Both the position numbers and the translations under genes were made by a program. Shown one piece after another: positions 1-12,950 of a stretch of DNA of 64,000 bases. Source of the DNA: Plazaster borealis (taxonomy: Eukaryota > Echinodermata > Asteroidea > Forcipulatida > Labidiasteridae); contig JAJGQC010000074.1 in the NCBI GenBank assembly GCA_021014325.1, positions 1 through 64,000 on the forward strand. Reading direction: 5' to 3'. Within the stretch, counting starts at the first letter, position 1; every line of letters begins with the position of its first letter. Under the pieces are notes generated by a model. That model made no database searches, was not told where the DNA came from, and saw only the letters and a program-made list of their open reading frames with translations.

Positions 1-333
1 TGTAGTTTGCCAAGTTTAGTTCAACTGGAAAGAGCAGATATTTTGACTTGGAATCTGAAACTTTTATATTCTGGAAATGTGTTTCAAAGCAAAGTTTCTA
101 TTACTGTTGCCACCACTATTATACTTTGAACAAAAATTGTTTGTCTCTTTTCCCCAAGTAGTCAAGGTGCCAGTGCACACATCAATCCAGGTACTACTCA
201 GAAACCCCTTCATGTCACAACTTACTCTGGCCCATTCCAGGAATTCCATTCATTCTATTGGACTGTAAAAGTTTTAGACTCTTCCACTAATGTCTTTGGG
301 GGAATTATTGTCACCTTGTTTAAAATCTCTTGA

Positions 334-1739
334 GGGGAAAGATGCCACATGTCCACACATACATCTACCATTAATAATCAGTGGCTTTCCTGAAGGGAAA
401 TGAAAGAAATATGCTTCTTGAGACATTTAATGATATGGAAATGTTTTCAATGATATGAAAATGTATCATGGTCACAAAATGACTCACCTCTCCAGATTCA
501 ATGATTTGTCCTTTGTGGGATTACGGTAATGAGCATTAACCCACCATTTTGAAACAGTCAGATACAATATTAGAGTAAAATTTGTATTGAGCAAAACAAG
601 TCATTCTGTTTCAAAGCACTCATAAATCAATTAGTGATAATCTTAATGTATTTTAGGAAAGAAACCAAGGATGCCTGAATAGGAAACTTAATGACTAAAA
701 GATTGAATCTTGTAGGTGTAGAGCTGGCTGAAAATGAACCAAGAGTACTGGGGGATAAACTCTTAATCTTCCATGATAAGAATTCTAGGTTGTTTTACAA
801 TGGAGCCTTTCACTATGGCAGGTTTTATCCTATAGAAGGCTAGTGTACAGATAACAACGGAGCGTCCCAAAGAACAAAGCAATCTTTGTTAAGATCTTTG
901 CTAAAGCATTATGAATTATCCAAAAAGATTTGAACCTACGATTTGATACACAACACAGTTTGAACATGGTGGATAGACTGATGCTTTATAGTAAATAATT
1001 GTCTTGGTAAAATCTCTTTTTATTAAATTAATTTTTCATTTCATAAACATAATTACACAAATAGTTTATTTGCTGAAAACAAATAGCTGGAAACCAGCTA
1101 CAGCCTGTGTGCATTACATCATCATTTGATTGGTTATCCATAAAGTTGTCTGCTTAGCAGCATTATAAAACTGGGCCCAGAAGAGAGAGGGAGAGTTGTT
1201 TGCAAAAACAAGGACTGAAATCTGAGCTTCACTATGTTGCAAACATTTAGTACATCACCAAACTTTTTATTTCAGAAAAACAAAATTTATATTAAATTAT
1301 TTACTTTTGCACTCACTCTAGCAGACATCTCTGCCCTGATGCTCGTTGTTTACCAATTGTGCATACTTTTCATTCAAGCAATACTCAATCACTTACCCTA
1401 TGTAACTTAACAATCTAGAAGCTTCAAAAATTTCTTTGTACATTATTTATACATTTCATGCATGGAAAGTTAATCATAACAACGCGTTATTTTCATCATA
1501 CAAATCTTTTTCCATCACTTCCTTCCTTTGGACACTGTTTTCCAATTTCACTAATGAAACCATGTATTGATTAGTCTCAACAACCCCCCTGGAGTTTCTC
1601 CAAATCATTAGAACCAAGGTAGAAATCCATGACAGAAGAGAGCACATATTTCCCCCACTCTTCAGAGAATTTTATAAAGACAAGAAAGATGAGTTACAGG
1701 TGAGGTTAGATCATTCTGTCAGCACTGGCTGGCATAGTC
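334..1739. other. Gene-free stretch, probable 3' UTR of a minus-strand gene
   Basis: No open frame with coding character was seen. If the terminal exon at 1740-1862 is real, most of this stretch down to about 1000 is its 3' UTR, because the minus strand has an AATAAA signal at 1024-1019 and another near 1069. Below about 1000 nothing is recognised apart from a possible plus-strand acceptor near 161, which is discussed in the findings. Confidence 0.3.
1019..1024 (-). terminator. Possible polyadenylation signal AATAAA (minus strand)
   Basis: The plus strand reads TTTATT, which is AATAAA on the minus strand. It lies about 715 bases downstream of the TGA of the putative terminal exon at 1740-1862. 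AT-rich DNA contains many chance copies, so support comes only from its position. Confidence 0.3.
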
Positions 1740-1862
1740 TCAGCGAGTGAGCATTTTGGTGAGTCTGAGGCGCTTCACAGCTCTCTGCACGGGTGACCCC
1801 AGAGTGATCAGCCGGCCAGGTTTTCTGGCACCACAAGCAGACAGGCCGGCGCCAGGTGCAGA
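1740..1862 (-). CDS. Putative terminal coding exon of an unidentified minus-strand gene
   Basis: On the minus strand a good pyrimidine tract ends in an acceptor (ccctgtgtag, AG at 1864-1863). It is followed directly by 40 codons in phase 0 and a TGA at 1742-1740. The peptide starts SAPGAGLSACGARKPGRL and ends in a basic tail, SPVQRAVKRLRLTKMLTR. GC content is higher than in the neighbourhood, and a polyadenylation signal lies downstream. I do not recognise the protein. The basic SPVQ.AVKRLRL tail could be a nuclear-localisation or phosphorylation-type C-terminus, but that is a guess. Upstream exons must lie at higher coordinates; none is proven. The transcript would converge with anything coming from the left edge on the plus strand. 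The call rests on splice signal, frame and composition, not on homology. Confidence 0.4.
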   Translation of the reverse strand, partial: SAPGAGLSACGARKPGRLITLGSPVQRAVKRLRLTKMLTR

Positions 1863-4800
1863 CTACACAGGGAGAGATTGGTTATAAATGTTACCCCTGG
1901 TTTGACACCAGATGTTGGATCTGGAAGTGCTAAGAGGATGATGATGATCATGATGATGATGATGAGAAAGAGGCTGTATCATTAAAGGTGGTACTGAGTG
2001 AATTGGGAATACAGCCCCAGACAATAAATGCTGAGAAGTAGATAGTCTGATGTCTGGAAACGAATGACACATCATTGCTCTCAAGTAGGCCGACACGAGA
2101 AAAGGATTTTTGATTTCTAGAGTTTGTTGACAAAGAGAAGTCAAACTTATCATGGATCCTGACAGTTGTACATCTCATACCAAATCTATATCCTGAACTA
2201 AATTGAGAACACAGTGACAGAATCTTGATCCAAATACTCAATGCAGCTGAAATATTGGTCAAACAGTTCAAAAAACTATTTTAATGAGAAGACCAATATG
2301 AAATGGGAGAATGCTGACACCAGAGAAAACGATAATTAACGACAAGCGCGACAAGATGAGGACCCCTGCTCTATGCCCTAAACTAGTGGTAGGTAGATTC
2401 AGGGTATGGGGGCATTTGAATCGGCCAGTGTGATTGGTACAGATACACTGAATACAGTAATTGATTAGCTGAAGGGTTGGTAACGCATTATACTTGTATC
2501 ATCATCCAGGATGCTCAATGCACCCTTAAAGGTTAAAAAGGGCTCTAAAAGGTAGGGGGTCCTATGGGCCTTGGTATATGGGACCAGGTATCTGGCTATC
2601 CTGGTAGGGGACCTGTTGGGGTGCTGGTAGGGGTGCTGGTGAAGGTCCTGGTGAAGGTAAGACAAACCTCCCAAATATTTTTGATTCACAACAGAAGTTT
2701 TAAAATTCCCCTGCTTTCTATAAAAGATATCCTCTCCACAACCGGCAAAAATCCATCATTTAATAATCAATATTTTAATTTAAATGCCTATTCTTCAGCC
2801 ACACAGCAGACTTGGAGCACACAAAGTCATCTTTAAATGTAACAAGAGGGACAGCCTTATGGCATGTGAGCTGCAGGTAAAAGTGCCGCCTTGGTCATTA
2901 TCCAAACCGGCAAGCGATACCATATGGCGGTACTGTGAATGCTTTGGTCATGGATGGCTTCCTTATCAATGGACACACCATGGATATCAGCACAGAGGAT
3001 AGAGGAGGAATTAGGTGTTCCTTTCAAACACTCAATGATAATTCCAAATGTCACCTGTTATGCACACCCATTCATTTTATCGGAGTAATCTATACCTGTT
3101 TTTTGTGTGCATTATATTTCCTTCTCTATGAATCAGACTAGAAACGTTGCTTGTAACATTCTGCAATATTAAAGAAATAAAATGATGATTTCCCTTGTGC
3201 ATTGTTTAATTTGTTGATAATGATACAACTTCTGTATAAAATTCTGCGTATTATTTACATGGGTACTTTTTTTCTGGGGTAAATTCTGTTTAGTTCAATG
3301 TACAAAAGTCATGTAAATGTCCCTCTTGCTATTGCATCATACAACTGGTAACAGTAAATTACAGACTAGTTATATCAGTTTCTGTTGAAACATAAACATT
3401 TAAATCACACATTTATCATTTCTGACAGATCAGAAAAAGACAAGAAAATTTCACCAAGCCATGGTGTTTAATATTTCACCAAACTTCATGAGTTGCACAA
3501 CAATCTGGCAATGAGGTGTTTAACGGATGGGAATTTCCATCCAGGTGTTGTGATGTTGATTGTAAAGTAATATCACTATGAAAAAAGGGGTATAATTCGT
3601 TGTTGCAAATGCTTCTACCGGCTGACAACGTGACAGACTAACGTGACATTTTGTATCATACACCTGTGTTGTAGACCTTCACTGAAACCACAAACTTGCA
3701 AACACAAATAAAACAGATGTTGGAAACTGATATTTGTTGTATTGCAAAACAAGAAATGGTGGATTACAAGAAAAAGTATCTGGTGTTAAGGTGTACCAAG
3801 CACAACATATGTCATTAACAAAAAATTTGCAAAATGGAGGTGAGAGTTTATGAAAGCCCTGGGCCACAAAACTTGGAAAATTACTAAGGATGAGAATGTA
3901 AATCATACTTATTTCTTGAAAGGAAACTGCAAACAATGATTTTCTGGTGGTGCCTCTTATGGATAACAAATATCTGCCAAAGGCTTTTATTGAAACCTAG
4001 ATCGGATGGTAATCAATTGCCTACAATCGTTTGCTTTCCTGAGTTGTTCTCGGAACTCACTGTTGATATCAAGAATAGTTGGATTTTGGAGTGTTTTAAG
4101 TCCTTTCGTATAAAGCCGAGGGAGGATATTTTGAGATTTTTTTGGTTTTATTTTTATGGGTTTGTTTTTAAGGGTGTTTTGATAATAACAGATGTTGTTT
4201 TGCTTTTTTTATGTTTTACCTTTGTGTAATTTAAAACAAAATTGTGTGCAATTCCATTTTTAATAATTTATCTCATTATATTTTTCATTGTTGACAGGGG
4301 GCTAGGGGTCTGCTTGTTCACAACTTATGATGACAGTTTTTATATTTTTATATTTCCTTGACAGCCCCTATTCAACTTTTATTCATTGTTGTATGTCTAC
4401 AGATTCAAATGAAATAAAATAAAACAATAAATAAATTATACAGGTGTCACTTTTTGAGTGCACTTTTATTTGTTTAAGTATGATCAATGTAGGAAGAGAA
4501 ATAAAGAGAATACTTTTCATGCAAAGGTGGAAATAAAATTATGAACAGATTTCCGGGGAGAAACAATAAATAGGGGATTAATTAAAATCATTTGGGGAAT
4601 AAATGTATGAGGACCTATGATTTCTGCAGGATAAAGACAGACAAGTTGTGGTCACAATTATATGATCTCCATTTTATAGTTATTGAGACCCACATGTACG
4701 TCCCTAGATGGGAATGTACCCTGGATTGTAGGACACCCCTGCCATACATTTCACTTTTTAAACAACTATACCTGGTATACCTGGGAGATATTCAAATTAT

Positions 4801-5348
4801 CATGAGACTTACAAAGAAAAATCATAACAAATCATAAATACGTTAAATTTTATAATCACCAAATGATATTGTTTCTAAACATGCATTTTGTATTAATTTG
4901 ATTGTACCTTGTACGACAAGCACTGTACACTCAGTAAAACCAAAAGAATTGTCCTTATCCGACGCAATTAATGTGCATTTAAAAAAAATTTGTATGCATT
5001 TTAATAATTCGGTATTAGTCAGTCTGTATAAAATATTCTAACAATTGAAACACTTCAACAGTTTAATAACATTCTATGGGGCTTCAAAACCATCAATAGA
5101 ATTTAACAGATACCAGCATGTTTAGAAAACAGTTGTTTACTACAGACAGTGAAATAAATTAAAGTTTGAGATCAATTCATAGTAACTGCATATTTACTAC
5201 TAATTTGGAATTGGTTGTTAGACATATACTTGATGGTCTTTGTGCGTACCATTACCCTCGGACATCAAGTATTCCTGTTCACCATTGATCCCATCTCTCT
5301 GTCTTCCATTAGATATCCAACACCATTATGATCAACAATGTCTTCATA

Positions 5349-5388
5349 ATTCACCCATAGAGGAAAGGCCTTCCTCAATGCTTCAACT
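5349..5388. mobile_element. Degenerate micro-palindrome insertion (family member, weak)
   Basis: Core 5357-5380 has arms ATAGAGGAA and TTCCTCAATG around a 5-base spacer. The flanks are ATTCACCC and CTTCAACT (5 of 8 bases agree). The arms resemble the ATAGAG/CTCTATG members at 37825 and 44926. It is the weakest member of the set. Confidence 0.3.
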
Positions 5389-6335
5389 CACTGGTTAAGA
5401 TATATAAATGACATCATAGAGCAAAGACTTGGGCAAGCATCGCATGGTCCATGTTGCATCAATGTATACTACCATCAAGCCCTTGTCCAGACTATTGTTT
5501 TGCTTTGTAACTGACTTCCCCATCTCCCAATTATCCCAGGTAGATACACTTTCAATCAATTACCTCTACTCCTCCTGACCACAGCTGTATCCTCTATGAC
5601 TGACAGCAAGCACGGTGCACCTCTAGATTGGCCGCTGGTGTGCACTGGTGCCACCTAGTCTAGACATCATAACTCAACACATTTCACAGCTGGGGCTAGG
5701 ACTGCACAGTGCGGACGTGATCAAACAGGGAGGAATCTGTCTGAAAGAGAAAAATAAAATAAAATGCAAAAAATAAATAAATAATGAAAAAACCTGGTTG
5801 ATCTGAGGGATCTTAAAATGAGTCTGTATGAGATGGATGCAGAAGTGCATGGACTCTGAGGGTTGAGGAGACTGAGCCCCACCAAGATCTTAATTACTAT
5901 TTGCTGATGTTGATGATGTCACGGCTATTACATCAAGATGACTTCCTCCCCTGTGAAGGTGAGTCTTGTAGCTTACTTCAGATGATGATAAGGATGATGA
6001 TGAAGTGGTGTGTGTACACCTGTTCTCCTTGTAGTATGTTTTGCTAGAGCACTGACCCTCAAGCCAAACTCTTGGTAGGATTCATGTAGAAAAAGCTTGG
6101 GCTTGACTAATGTCAGAAAATCAATCTATAGTCAATTCATTTGTGGGAGGGGGAGGGGCAGTTCGGGTGAAACAATCAACTGTGAAAAATGGGAGCATTA
6201 ATTTCATTGCCCTTTTTGAGATTATGTATGAAGTGCTTTGGTTGAAAATGTTCACTTGAACTTCATATGTTTGGTCGAATGTTCCAAACCCTTACCCCAC
6301 TCACTGTGAACGAAATTATCAAGACCTTTCAACAA

Positions 6336-6404
6336 ACCCCCCACCCGAACACCCCCCCCCAAAAAAAACCCTGAAAAAAAAAACCCCTGAAAAAAACACC
6401 CCTG
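6336..6404 (+). repeat. A-run/C-run imperfect tandem repeat
   Basis: Alternating runs of C and A with a repeated ACCCCTGAAAAAA motif, in about three copies with a period near 16 bases. Simple-sequence DNA; no coding potential. Confidence 0.7.
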
Positions 6405-9400
6405 ATCAACAGGCATATCTCAATGTTTTGACAAACTTACATTTTTACCTTATTTTAATTTGTGCTTAAAGGTATAATTAATTTACAATGACAATTGACA
6501 GTGGACAGCCTGTTCCCTTTCCATGCATCACTAACATTTCCATGAATCATTGCATCTGCATGCATTGCATGAACTTTATTCAAAACAGAAGAACAGTTTT
6601 ACGAAGTTACCTGTCCGAACATTTTTCTTGTTCTTGCTTGTGCACAACTGATATGCTGTAACACATAGGACACGAAAACACCTCACTATGTTTTCACAAT
6701 CGACATAAAACTAATGAAATAAAATTACACAAAGTGACATGTATCTTCAACTCTAAATATATAAAAAACTCAAAAACACAAACAAAAACTAGGAAAAAGT
6801 ATTTTTCTATCAATTAAACAAAAAACCATCTCTATTTTCTGGAAGAGTTGAACATGGCAAGATTCCTTCTAAGGTGCTATGTTTTTAAAATGAGCTGGGC
6901 TAAACATCACCAACTATAAATCAAGTTGTTATTTTCAAAAAATCAAAAAATCTGATAGTTTGGTTCCTAAAACAACTGATGATAGGCCTAGGTAACAAAT
7001 GGCCACCTCTAAATTCATATAGTTACAAATTTCTTTTTGAACTCTATTGATCACCAGAGTTACACTCTTTCTGTACAAGTCATTTCCTCAGCAACGTTTT
7101 TGATCAAAATAAGGTGTTAAAAGCAAAGTCCAGGGTATTGGATTTACAAGGCAATAAGGAATTCCTACACAGTAGTCACTGTTCACTTGAGGTGTTAGTT
7201 TTATGGATAATTTGACTGGACCACCATAAATTACCACCTCCAAAACCACAACAAGACTAGGGGCTGGATGTGATTGTTGACTGGCAGATGCCCTGAAAGC
7301 CATTCCCACAGCCTTGGGGAGAAACAGTATTTGGTGAACTTGGGAAATCACCAGGGATGTTTGTACCACTGTAGCATTCATGACAACTGGTTCCCACTAT
7401 GCTCCTGTACTTTTACAGAAGCTTCGTCAAATAAAATTTAGCTGTTGCATACCAAAAGACAACTCTTCATCATCTCTGTCATTGAAAAACAAAAGAACAA
7501 GCTTCTTTTGTTAAACACAAAGTAAACCCCAGCTTTAAAAACACATCTAGCACAATTCTGTTTTGCCTTCCTTCCTCCATATACTGTTCCTCCATACTGT
7601 TCATATACTTGAACAACAAGTTTAAAGTGAGACTGAACAATATTCCAATAATATAGCAACCATAAGCTGGCCAGACATAAGAAACATTTATGAAATCCTG
7701 GCTAAGCTATAAAGACCCCATTGATATAAACATAACCCGAAACTGTCCTCGGCAGAGTGAAGTCTGTTTCCGCATGTGTCTATTTAGCACAGTTGTATGA
7801 CAGAGCTCCAAAGTATAACCTTTTTTTTTAATGCGGAGATAATTTATACCTGCATGTTTATATGCAATGTGTATCTGACTGGCGCCAGTGGTTTACAACA
7901 AGAGCAAGACTAATAAATTGACTTTCCTGTGGACAAACATAACCGAACTTGATTAGTTAAGGCAACTTTCATTCAATTAATTTTCTAATTCTCTGCTAGA
8001 CAGATGAGGGGGGGGGGGTTGTTATTCACTGCTAACCATAGCAATTTAAGTCTTGGAGCATTTGTGGATTCCGTTTAAAAGGTTGGTTTCTCATAGGTGG
8101 TCTAGCTGCCAGCTTTGGGTAAGGGAAGGGGCAACTCTTCACTAGGGGATGGGATAATCACACAAAATGGAAGCTGACATATTTTAAAGCTGCTTAGCTT
8201 TACACAGATAAGCCTAAACAACAATAAAGCAGGGTGCTAAATGTTTGTAGGGCATACAGTATTAACCTTTGGGAACAAGATGAAATAGAAATTCTTTGTC
8301 AATTGTCATAAGTCAGAGGTAAACAGTTACAGCTTGGTGAAACTTCCAATGCTCTGTCAGTAGTTTTTAAAAAATTTTTATAAGCTTACCTTTATATTCA
8401 ATTTGTTTTCATAAATAAAATACATTTATTGCCAGACTAAACCTTTTGGTTACAGGAAAATTACAATTTCTTCCTCAGTGTCTAGCCATGGCCTAGCCTT
8501 CTCCACACTGTCACAGAATTGTTGTTTATTTTGTATTTACTGTATATACATGGTTTTATTGTTCCTTATGTCTTTTCACTCTGTATGTCTGACAGTGAAT
8601 TATGGAGAAAAATAAAGTTAATAATAATAAATTCTTGAAGAAATGTTGGTTTTTCAAAGGAGCAAAATTTAGTTGAATGATTTGATATTCAAAATCCGAA
8701 TGTCCTGCAACAAAAATCTTTAAAAAAAAGTATGTTTCACCTAAACATAAATGTGTGCGTAATTTACATTTTAGACTGAATAAATGACCTGGAATTACCG
8801 TGTATTTCAATATTATTTGTTCAAGTTACACCTAAATTATGATATCATTCTAAAACAATATACATGTTTCATTTTCATTTGAAATGAGCGAAACACAGTC
8901 ACAGGTACAATCCTGTGGTACAAGTATTTTAAAAGCACAGATGCATTGTATTACATTAAAACAACAAAATTTTTTGTAACAATTACAAATTCAATTTGCC
9001 AGGTAAACTGTGGTTTTATACCTCCCATTCGATCAAGATAAATCTTTGAAACCACATAACTAAACTTAGATTGAAGGGCATATGGTATTTTTTATCAAAA
9101 TCTAAACAATAAAAACCTACATCAAGTTTTCTATCAATCTTTTACCGAGATGGGCGTTACATTATAAAATGCATAGTTGGTAAAATGAAATAAGTCCAAG
9201 TGTATGATGGTTGATAAGGTCAAAGACAGAGGAGTATCTTAATGTCAGACAGTGTTTACGGTCCCTCTGCAAGATCTCAATCTCAAATGGCTGAGAGAGA
9301 GAAAAAATGTAATGGTCCATTAGTCCAATGGCACCTTAACTTACGGGCCCTAATCATAAGTAACAATTTTATAGGACGGCAGGTTGGCGCCAGACCTACC

Positions 9401-10034
9401 ATGTGCGGCAGCACTGATGGAGAGGCGATGCACCCTTGGTTTTCTAATCTACACCAATTTTTTTTTTTATCATGACTGAGATTCTGTGATCGTGTTCGGT
9501 TCATTCCATGTAGAAGTCAGATATTAAGAGCTCCCTGAGCTAACATAAATAACAGACAATTATAGAATACCACACAGATTTGAGTGTGGTAGCTGGCACT
9601 GGTTCAGAGATGGTAGAGGTGTAATACTGGGCATTAGTACGGCGCCTCTTAGTCTATGAACCTCCAGCGGTGCCCTGCCCCCTGGCAGTCACTGTAGGAC
9701 CCTGGCTGTCAGGTTATCCCCACCTAATTGAGACTAATTAGGAAATGTGACAGCTACTCTCAACCACCATATCATGTGTTAAATGGCAGCAACTGATCTA
9801 CCTTGTGGGTGTATATAGTCCTGTATCCACAATAAACTTGCTGCAAGTCTCTCATCCTGAATGACATTATTGCTACTAAACCAACAAAGAAAAAGGACAC
9901 ATCATAAGTGTTGCAAGTGGTCCAGAGTATGGTGGAAGACTCCAGTATGTCCATATATAAATAATGTGAACAAAAAAAGCATTTGACATTATACATTTCC
10001 GATAAGAAATAAAGTATCACTAAAATGAGACATT

Positions 10035-10407
10035 TTAAAGGGAGGGTATACCTTTGGTAATTACTCCAAAACTTAATGACCATAACAAACTTACTTGGTA
10101 AAGAGCAGTGTTGATACTATAAAACTTTATCAGAAACGACACCCTTTGAAGTAATGTAGTTTAGAAATGGAGGTAATTTTTCACCAACAAATTTGAATGT
10201 GAGAAAGGCTTCAGGCTCAGGCATCTGAAAGCACACAATTCAATGCAACAAGGGAGGTTTTTTCTTTCATTATTTTCTTGCAACTTCCATGACCAATTGA
10301 GCCAAAATGTTCACAAGTTTGTTATTTTTTGCATATGTTGGGATACACCAAGTGTGGATACTGGTCTTTGACAATTACCAGAAAAACAAAACTTTAACTC
10401 ACCTTAA
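10035..10407. mobile_element. TTAA-ended MITE, degenerate right end
   Basis: The left terminus TTAAAGGGAGGGTATACC is followed by TTTGGTAATTACTCC. The inverted right side contains CAATTACCAG and then a drifted CACCTTAA. The interior (GAAAGCACACAA, GGTCTTTGACAATTACC) matches a MITE type I associate from memory with echinoderm genomes. No transposase frame, so it is non-autonomous. The right inverted repeat has gained or lost bases. Confidence 0.7.
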
Positions 10408-11390
10408 AGTTTTATTGCCTGAATTTTCAAAAAAAATCCTCACAACTACGTTCTTGTTTTCTCCCTGAAGGAATAAAAAGAAAAACGATATAGATCGAAG
10501 GGTAAAGCATAATTAAATTAAATGTTTGGGATGGAAATGATAATAAGAATGCTTTTTGTAATTAATTTGATAACATTTTGATTAAGTGACACAGTGCATT
10601 CACAGTGTGTACAAACAATACATGCACATGCATAACAGTGGTATAACCACACATTTTGATTTGGGGGACAAGATGGGGCAAAGACATAATTTGGGCGGCC
10701 TAATTAATGTATCAAACCACTTATTAGTGCTTTTTTTCATTTTTGGGGCAAGGGCAGGGGGGGGGGGGGTTCTGACAACCACACCACAAACTAATGAAAA
10801 TGTCATCAAACTCTGAAGCCAGTTTTAGTGTTGCAGTCTGCGAGTATATTCTTGGATTTATTGCAATCGCTGTGACTGAAAGAGCCAATAGTGTACTTTT
10901 GGGCTCTTCAAATGATGTTTTTCTCTTAGAATTGGCACAGGTTTAAACTTCAAAATTAGTTAGCTTCCATTTTCCAGACTATGATAATTACAAGTCCAAC
11001 CATTAATCTTTGACAGATTTTTTTGCCACGAAATTGTATAATTTTCTCCAAGTGAGTTACTTTAATTTAACATCAATCTCATTGTTTTTCCCTTTCACAA
11101 AAAATGGAATACCTGCAATGCTAATACAATAGTAGCTTACATTGGAGTACCAGTTTGACAGTTACAGCAGGTAGATCAAAAAAATTCCCAGAGGTTGATC
11201 CAAAGGATGCGGAGAGAACTATTACCCCCTGCCCCTGCCCCTGCCCCTACCCCTACCCCTCCCCATCCAGATTCCCTCCACTTGAAAACAACTTCTAATT
11301 TTCTCCACATTTTCCCCTTTTCCCCCTACCTAAAATTTTGTTTATCTTCACCCTGAAGAGGATTTTTCCCCCTGGACCCACAATCAACCA
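10408..11390. other. Gene-free stretch
   Basis: No gene recognised. It contains a 13-base G run (10757-10769) and the CCCCTR repeat described separately. Small reading frames here have no coding character. Confidence 0.5.
11225..11264 (-). repeat. CCCCTR repeat; G-quadruplex-capable on the minus strand
   Basis: Plus-strand CCCCTG and CCCCTA units repeat so that the minus strand carries seven G4-5 tracts separated by one or two bases. This satisfies the usual G-quadruplex pattern. No gene or promoter is seen next to it. Confidence 0.75.
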
Positions 11391-11685
11391 AAAGAGTTGT
11401 AAATTTTTCTTATATCAAAGCCTACTCCAATGTCAGTTTTAAACGGGGTCTTAAGACCCACCTATTTAAGTAATTTCTCATTAGCTTTTTGATTTCCTTG
11501 TAAATTTTTTATCTTTTAGTCATTTGTTTTTTCATTCATAGTTAATATTTGTATCTTTTGTCTAGTGCCGTTTATCTATCTTTATCTTATATCCAGTACT
11601 AATTGATCTTTATGTAAGAATAGTTTTGTAAATTGCTTAGATGATGATATATATTTGTAATAATAATAATAATAATAACACAGCA
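11391..11685 (+). mobile_element. LINE 3' end: remnant of reverse-transcriptase C-terminus plus tail
   Basis: A short frame ends in SFKRGLKTHLFK followed by TAA at 11471-11473. This is the typical C-terminal signature of CR1/L2/Jockey-like non-LTR retrotransposon proteins (FK..LKTHLF). An AT-rich 3' UTR and a (TAA)n tail near 11660-11685 follow, as is usual for these elements. It is 5'-truncated: only the last residues remain. The clade cannot be settled from so short a piece. Confidence 0.6.
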
Positions 11686-11689
11686 TTTG

Positions 11690-12443
11690 TAAGGCGCACA
11701 CCATGAACACAGGAGATGTGCACTATAGAAACAAAGTTTATTGTTTATTATTATTATTATTATTTAGAATATTTCCATGAAGACCACACTGATGTACACA
11801 ACATACTTATTTGGTTCTCTTCCCATGAGGTTAGTCATTTAACACAGATACTGATGTGGACTGAAAAATAATTACCTTGTTCAACAAAAAACATCCAATT
11901 GACTAAACAGTCACATCAAAATGTGAAAATAAACATACTGAATTCTAGTTTAAGTTTGATAATGTCAGTGAGTGCCGAGGAACATCATGGAAAAAGAAAT
12001 GGGAACACCGAGGCAGCGGGCACGTGATACCGGCATAACCAGCATGGAAACAGCTGCCACCAATCCTGCCCGCCATTCAGAACTCTGAGAGTTGTAACAG
12101 CACTGTGCTATCCAGGCACCATGGGGGTAGAAAAAACCGTCCTCCATGTTGCCACTTATGCTCAAGTGCAGAAACAACTAAATCAGGCAGGATATTTGGT
12201 CCTTGGAAAAAAGTAGGAATATTTTATCGAATACAAGGGCTGACCTACATGTACACATGGTGTAAGCTTTAACAAACATTTCAGGCTATTTCATCACATT
12301 TTTGTTAATTTTTTCCAAGGGCAAAAAACAGACTAAATGGGAAGAATATGATGTAAGCTAAATAGACTCTAAACAAAAATAGTGCAGCCCCCCCCCCTTT
12401 CAAATCATAGAACCCAAACTGAGTCTGTAGGGTTGGAAGACCT
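11690..12443. other. Gene-free stretch with flanking TAA/TTA microsatellites
   Basis: A (TAA)n tract before 11690 and a (TTA)n tract at about 11740-11762 flank a 50-base segment resembling a SINE/LINE tail (GGCGCACACC, GTGCACTATAG). The two tracts are complementary and could fold back. A degenerate inverted ATGGGGGT/TCCTCCATG pair at 12120-12148 resembles the micro-palindrome family but lacks good flanking repeats. No gene seen. Confidence 0.4.
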
Positions 12444-12764
12444 TTAAAGGCATCGTACACGTTTGGTAATTGGAGCCTATTGTTTGTTTCAAACCTATAT
12501 GGTTGTAGATATATACCATAAAACTAACCTGTGAAAATTTCATTTCAGGTGGTAGCGTTTTTGTGATATTGCTGAAAATCTGGAGCGGTTATGTCCACGA
12601 AGGAAGAATAATCTGCATTGGAATACACACTCTGAGAAGCGTTACGCGAAACACTTCTCAGATTCAACTGCATTATACTATCCAAAGCTGCTTTCCTCTT
12701 ACCAAGTAAGTTTTTATTGCCATTAATTATCAGAGTCATTACCAAACGTGTACGATGCCTTTAA
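12444..12764. mobile_element. TTAA-ended MITE with perfect 27-bp terminal inverted repeats
   Basis: The first 27 bases, starting TTAAAGGCATCGTACACG, are repeated exactly in inverted orientation at 12738-12764. Length is 321 bp with no coding frame. A central inverted repeat (CTGAGAAG ... CTTCTCAG, 12632-12661) makes it foldback-like. The perfect ends suggest relatively recent activity. Mobilised presumably by a transposase elsewhere; the TTAA ends recall piggyBac-type target sites, but the superfamily is not established. Confidence 0.85.
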
Positions 12765-12950
12765 TGGTATTGACTAGTTTTTTTCCTCATGAGCTGGTAA
12801 GCTCCGGTAGGATCTTGATAAATTACTTTAAGCAATAATGAATAACTTATAAGTTATAAAGGGCTTTATCTACAGGCATTTCAAAGCCCTAATTATGTTT
12901 AAGACAAGGATGCAAAGCTTTTGAATTTTGAAACCCATTAATAAAGCACT

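Larger units (their letters stand above)
1863..10034. other. Gene-free stretch with simple repeats
   Basis: No gene recognised. It holds an ATG-rich microsatellite (about 1936-1965), a short GGTGCTGGTAGG-type minisatellite (about 2600-2660), an A/C-run repeat (6336-6404), a micro-palindrome (5349-5388) and an 11-base G run (8008-8018). A 45-base minus-strand segment at 6611-6655 has both an acceptor and a GTAAC donor and is open in phase 0; it might be a small exon of the minus-strand gene but is unsupported by homology. A moderately GC-rich piece at 9560-9730 is unexplained. Confidence 0.5.

Noticed and set aside
489..596. Minus-strand segment open before a good GTGAGT donor
   Set aside because: An in-frame stop lies just upstream and no acceptor AG or ATG occurs between that stop and the donor.
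5942..5963. ATGACTTCCTCCCCTGTGAA followed by GTGAGT, a possible plus-strand first exon
   Set aside because: Only seven codons, an ATG-rich microsatellite-like context and no partner exon or promoter composition.
12120..12148. ATGGGGGT ... TCCTCCATG inverted pair resembling the micro-palindromes
   Set aside because: Flanking 8-mers agree at only half the positions and the arms are poorly matched.
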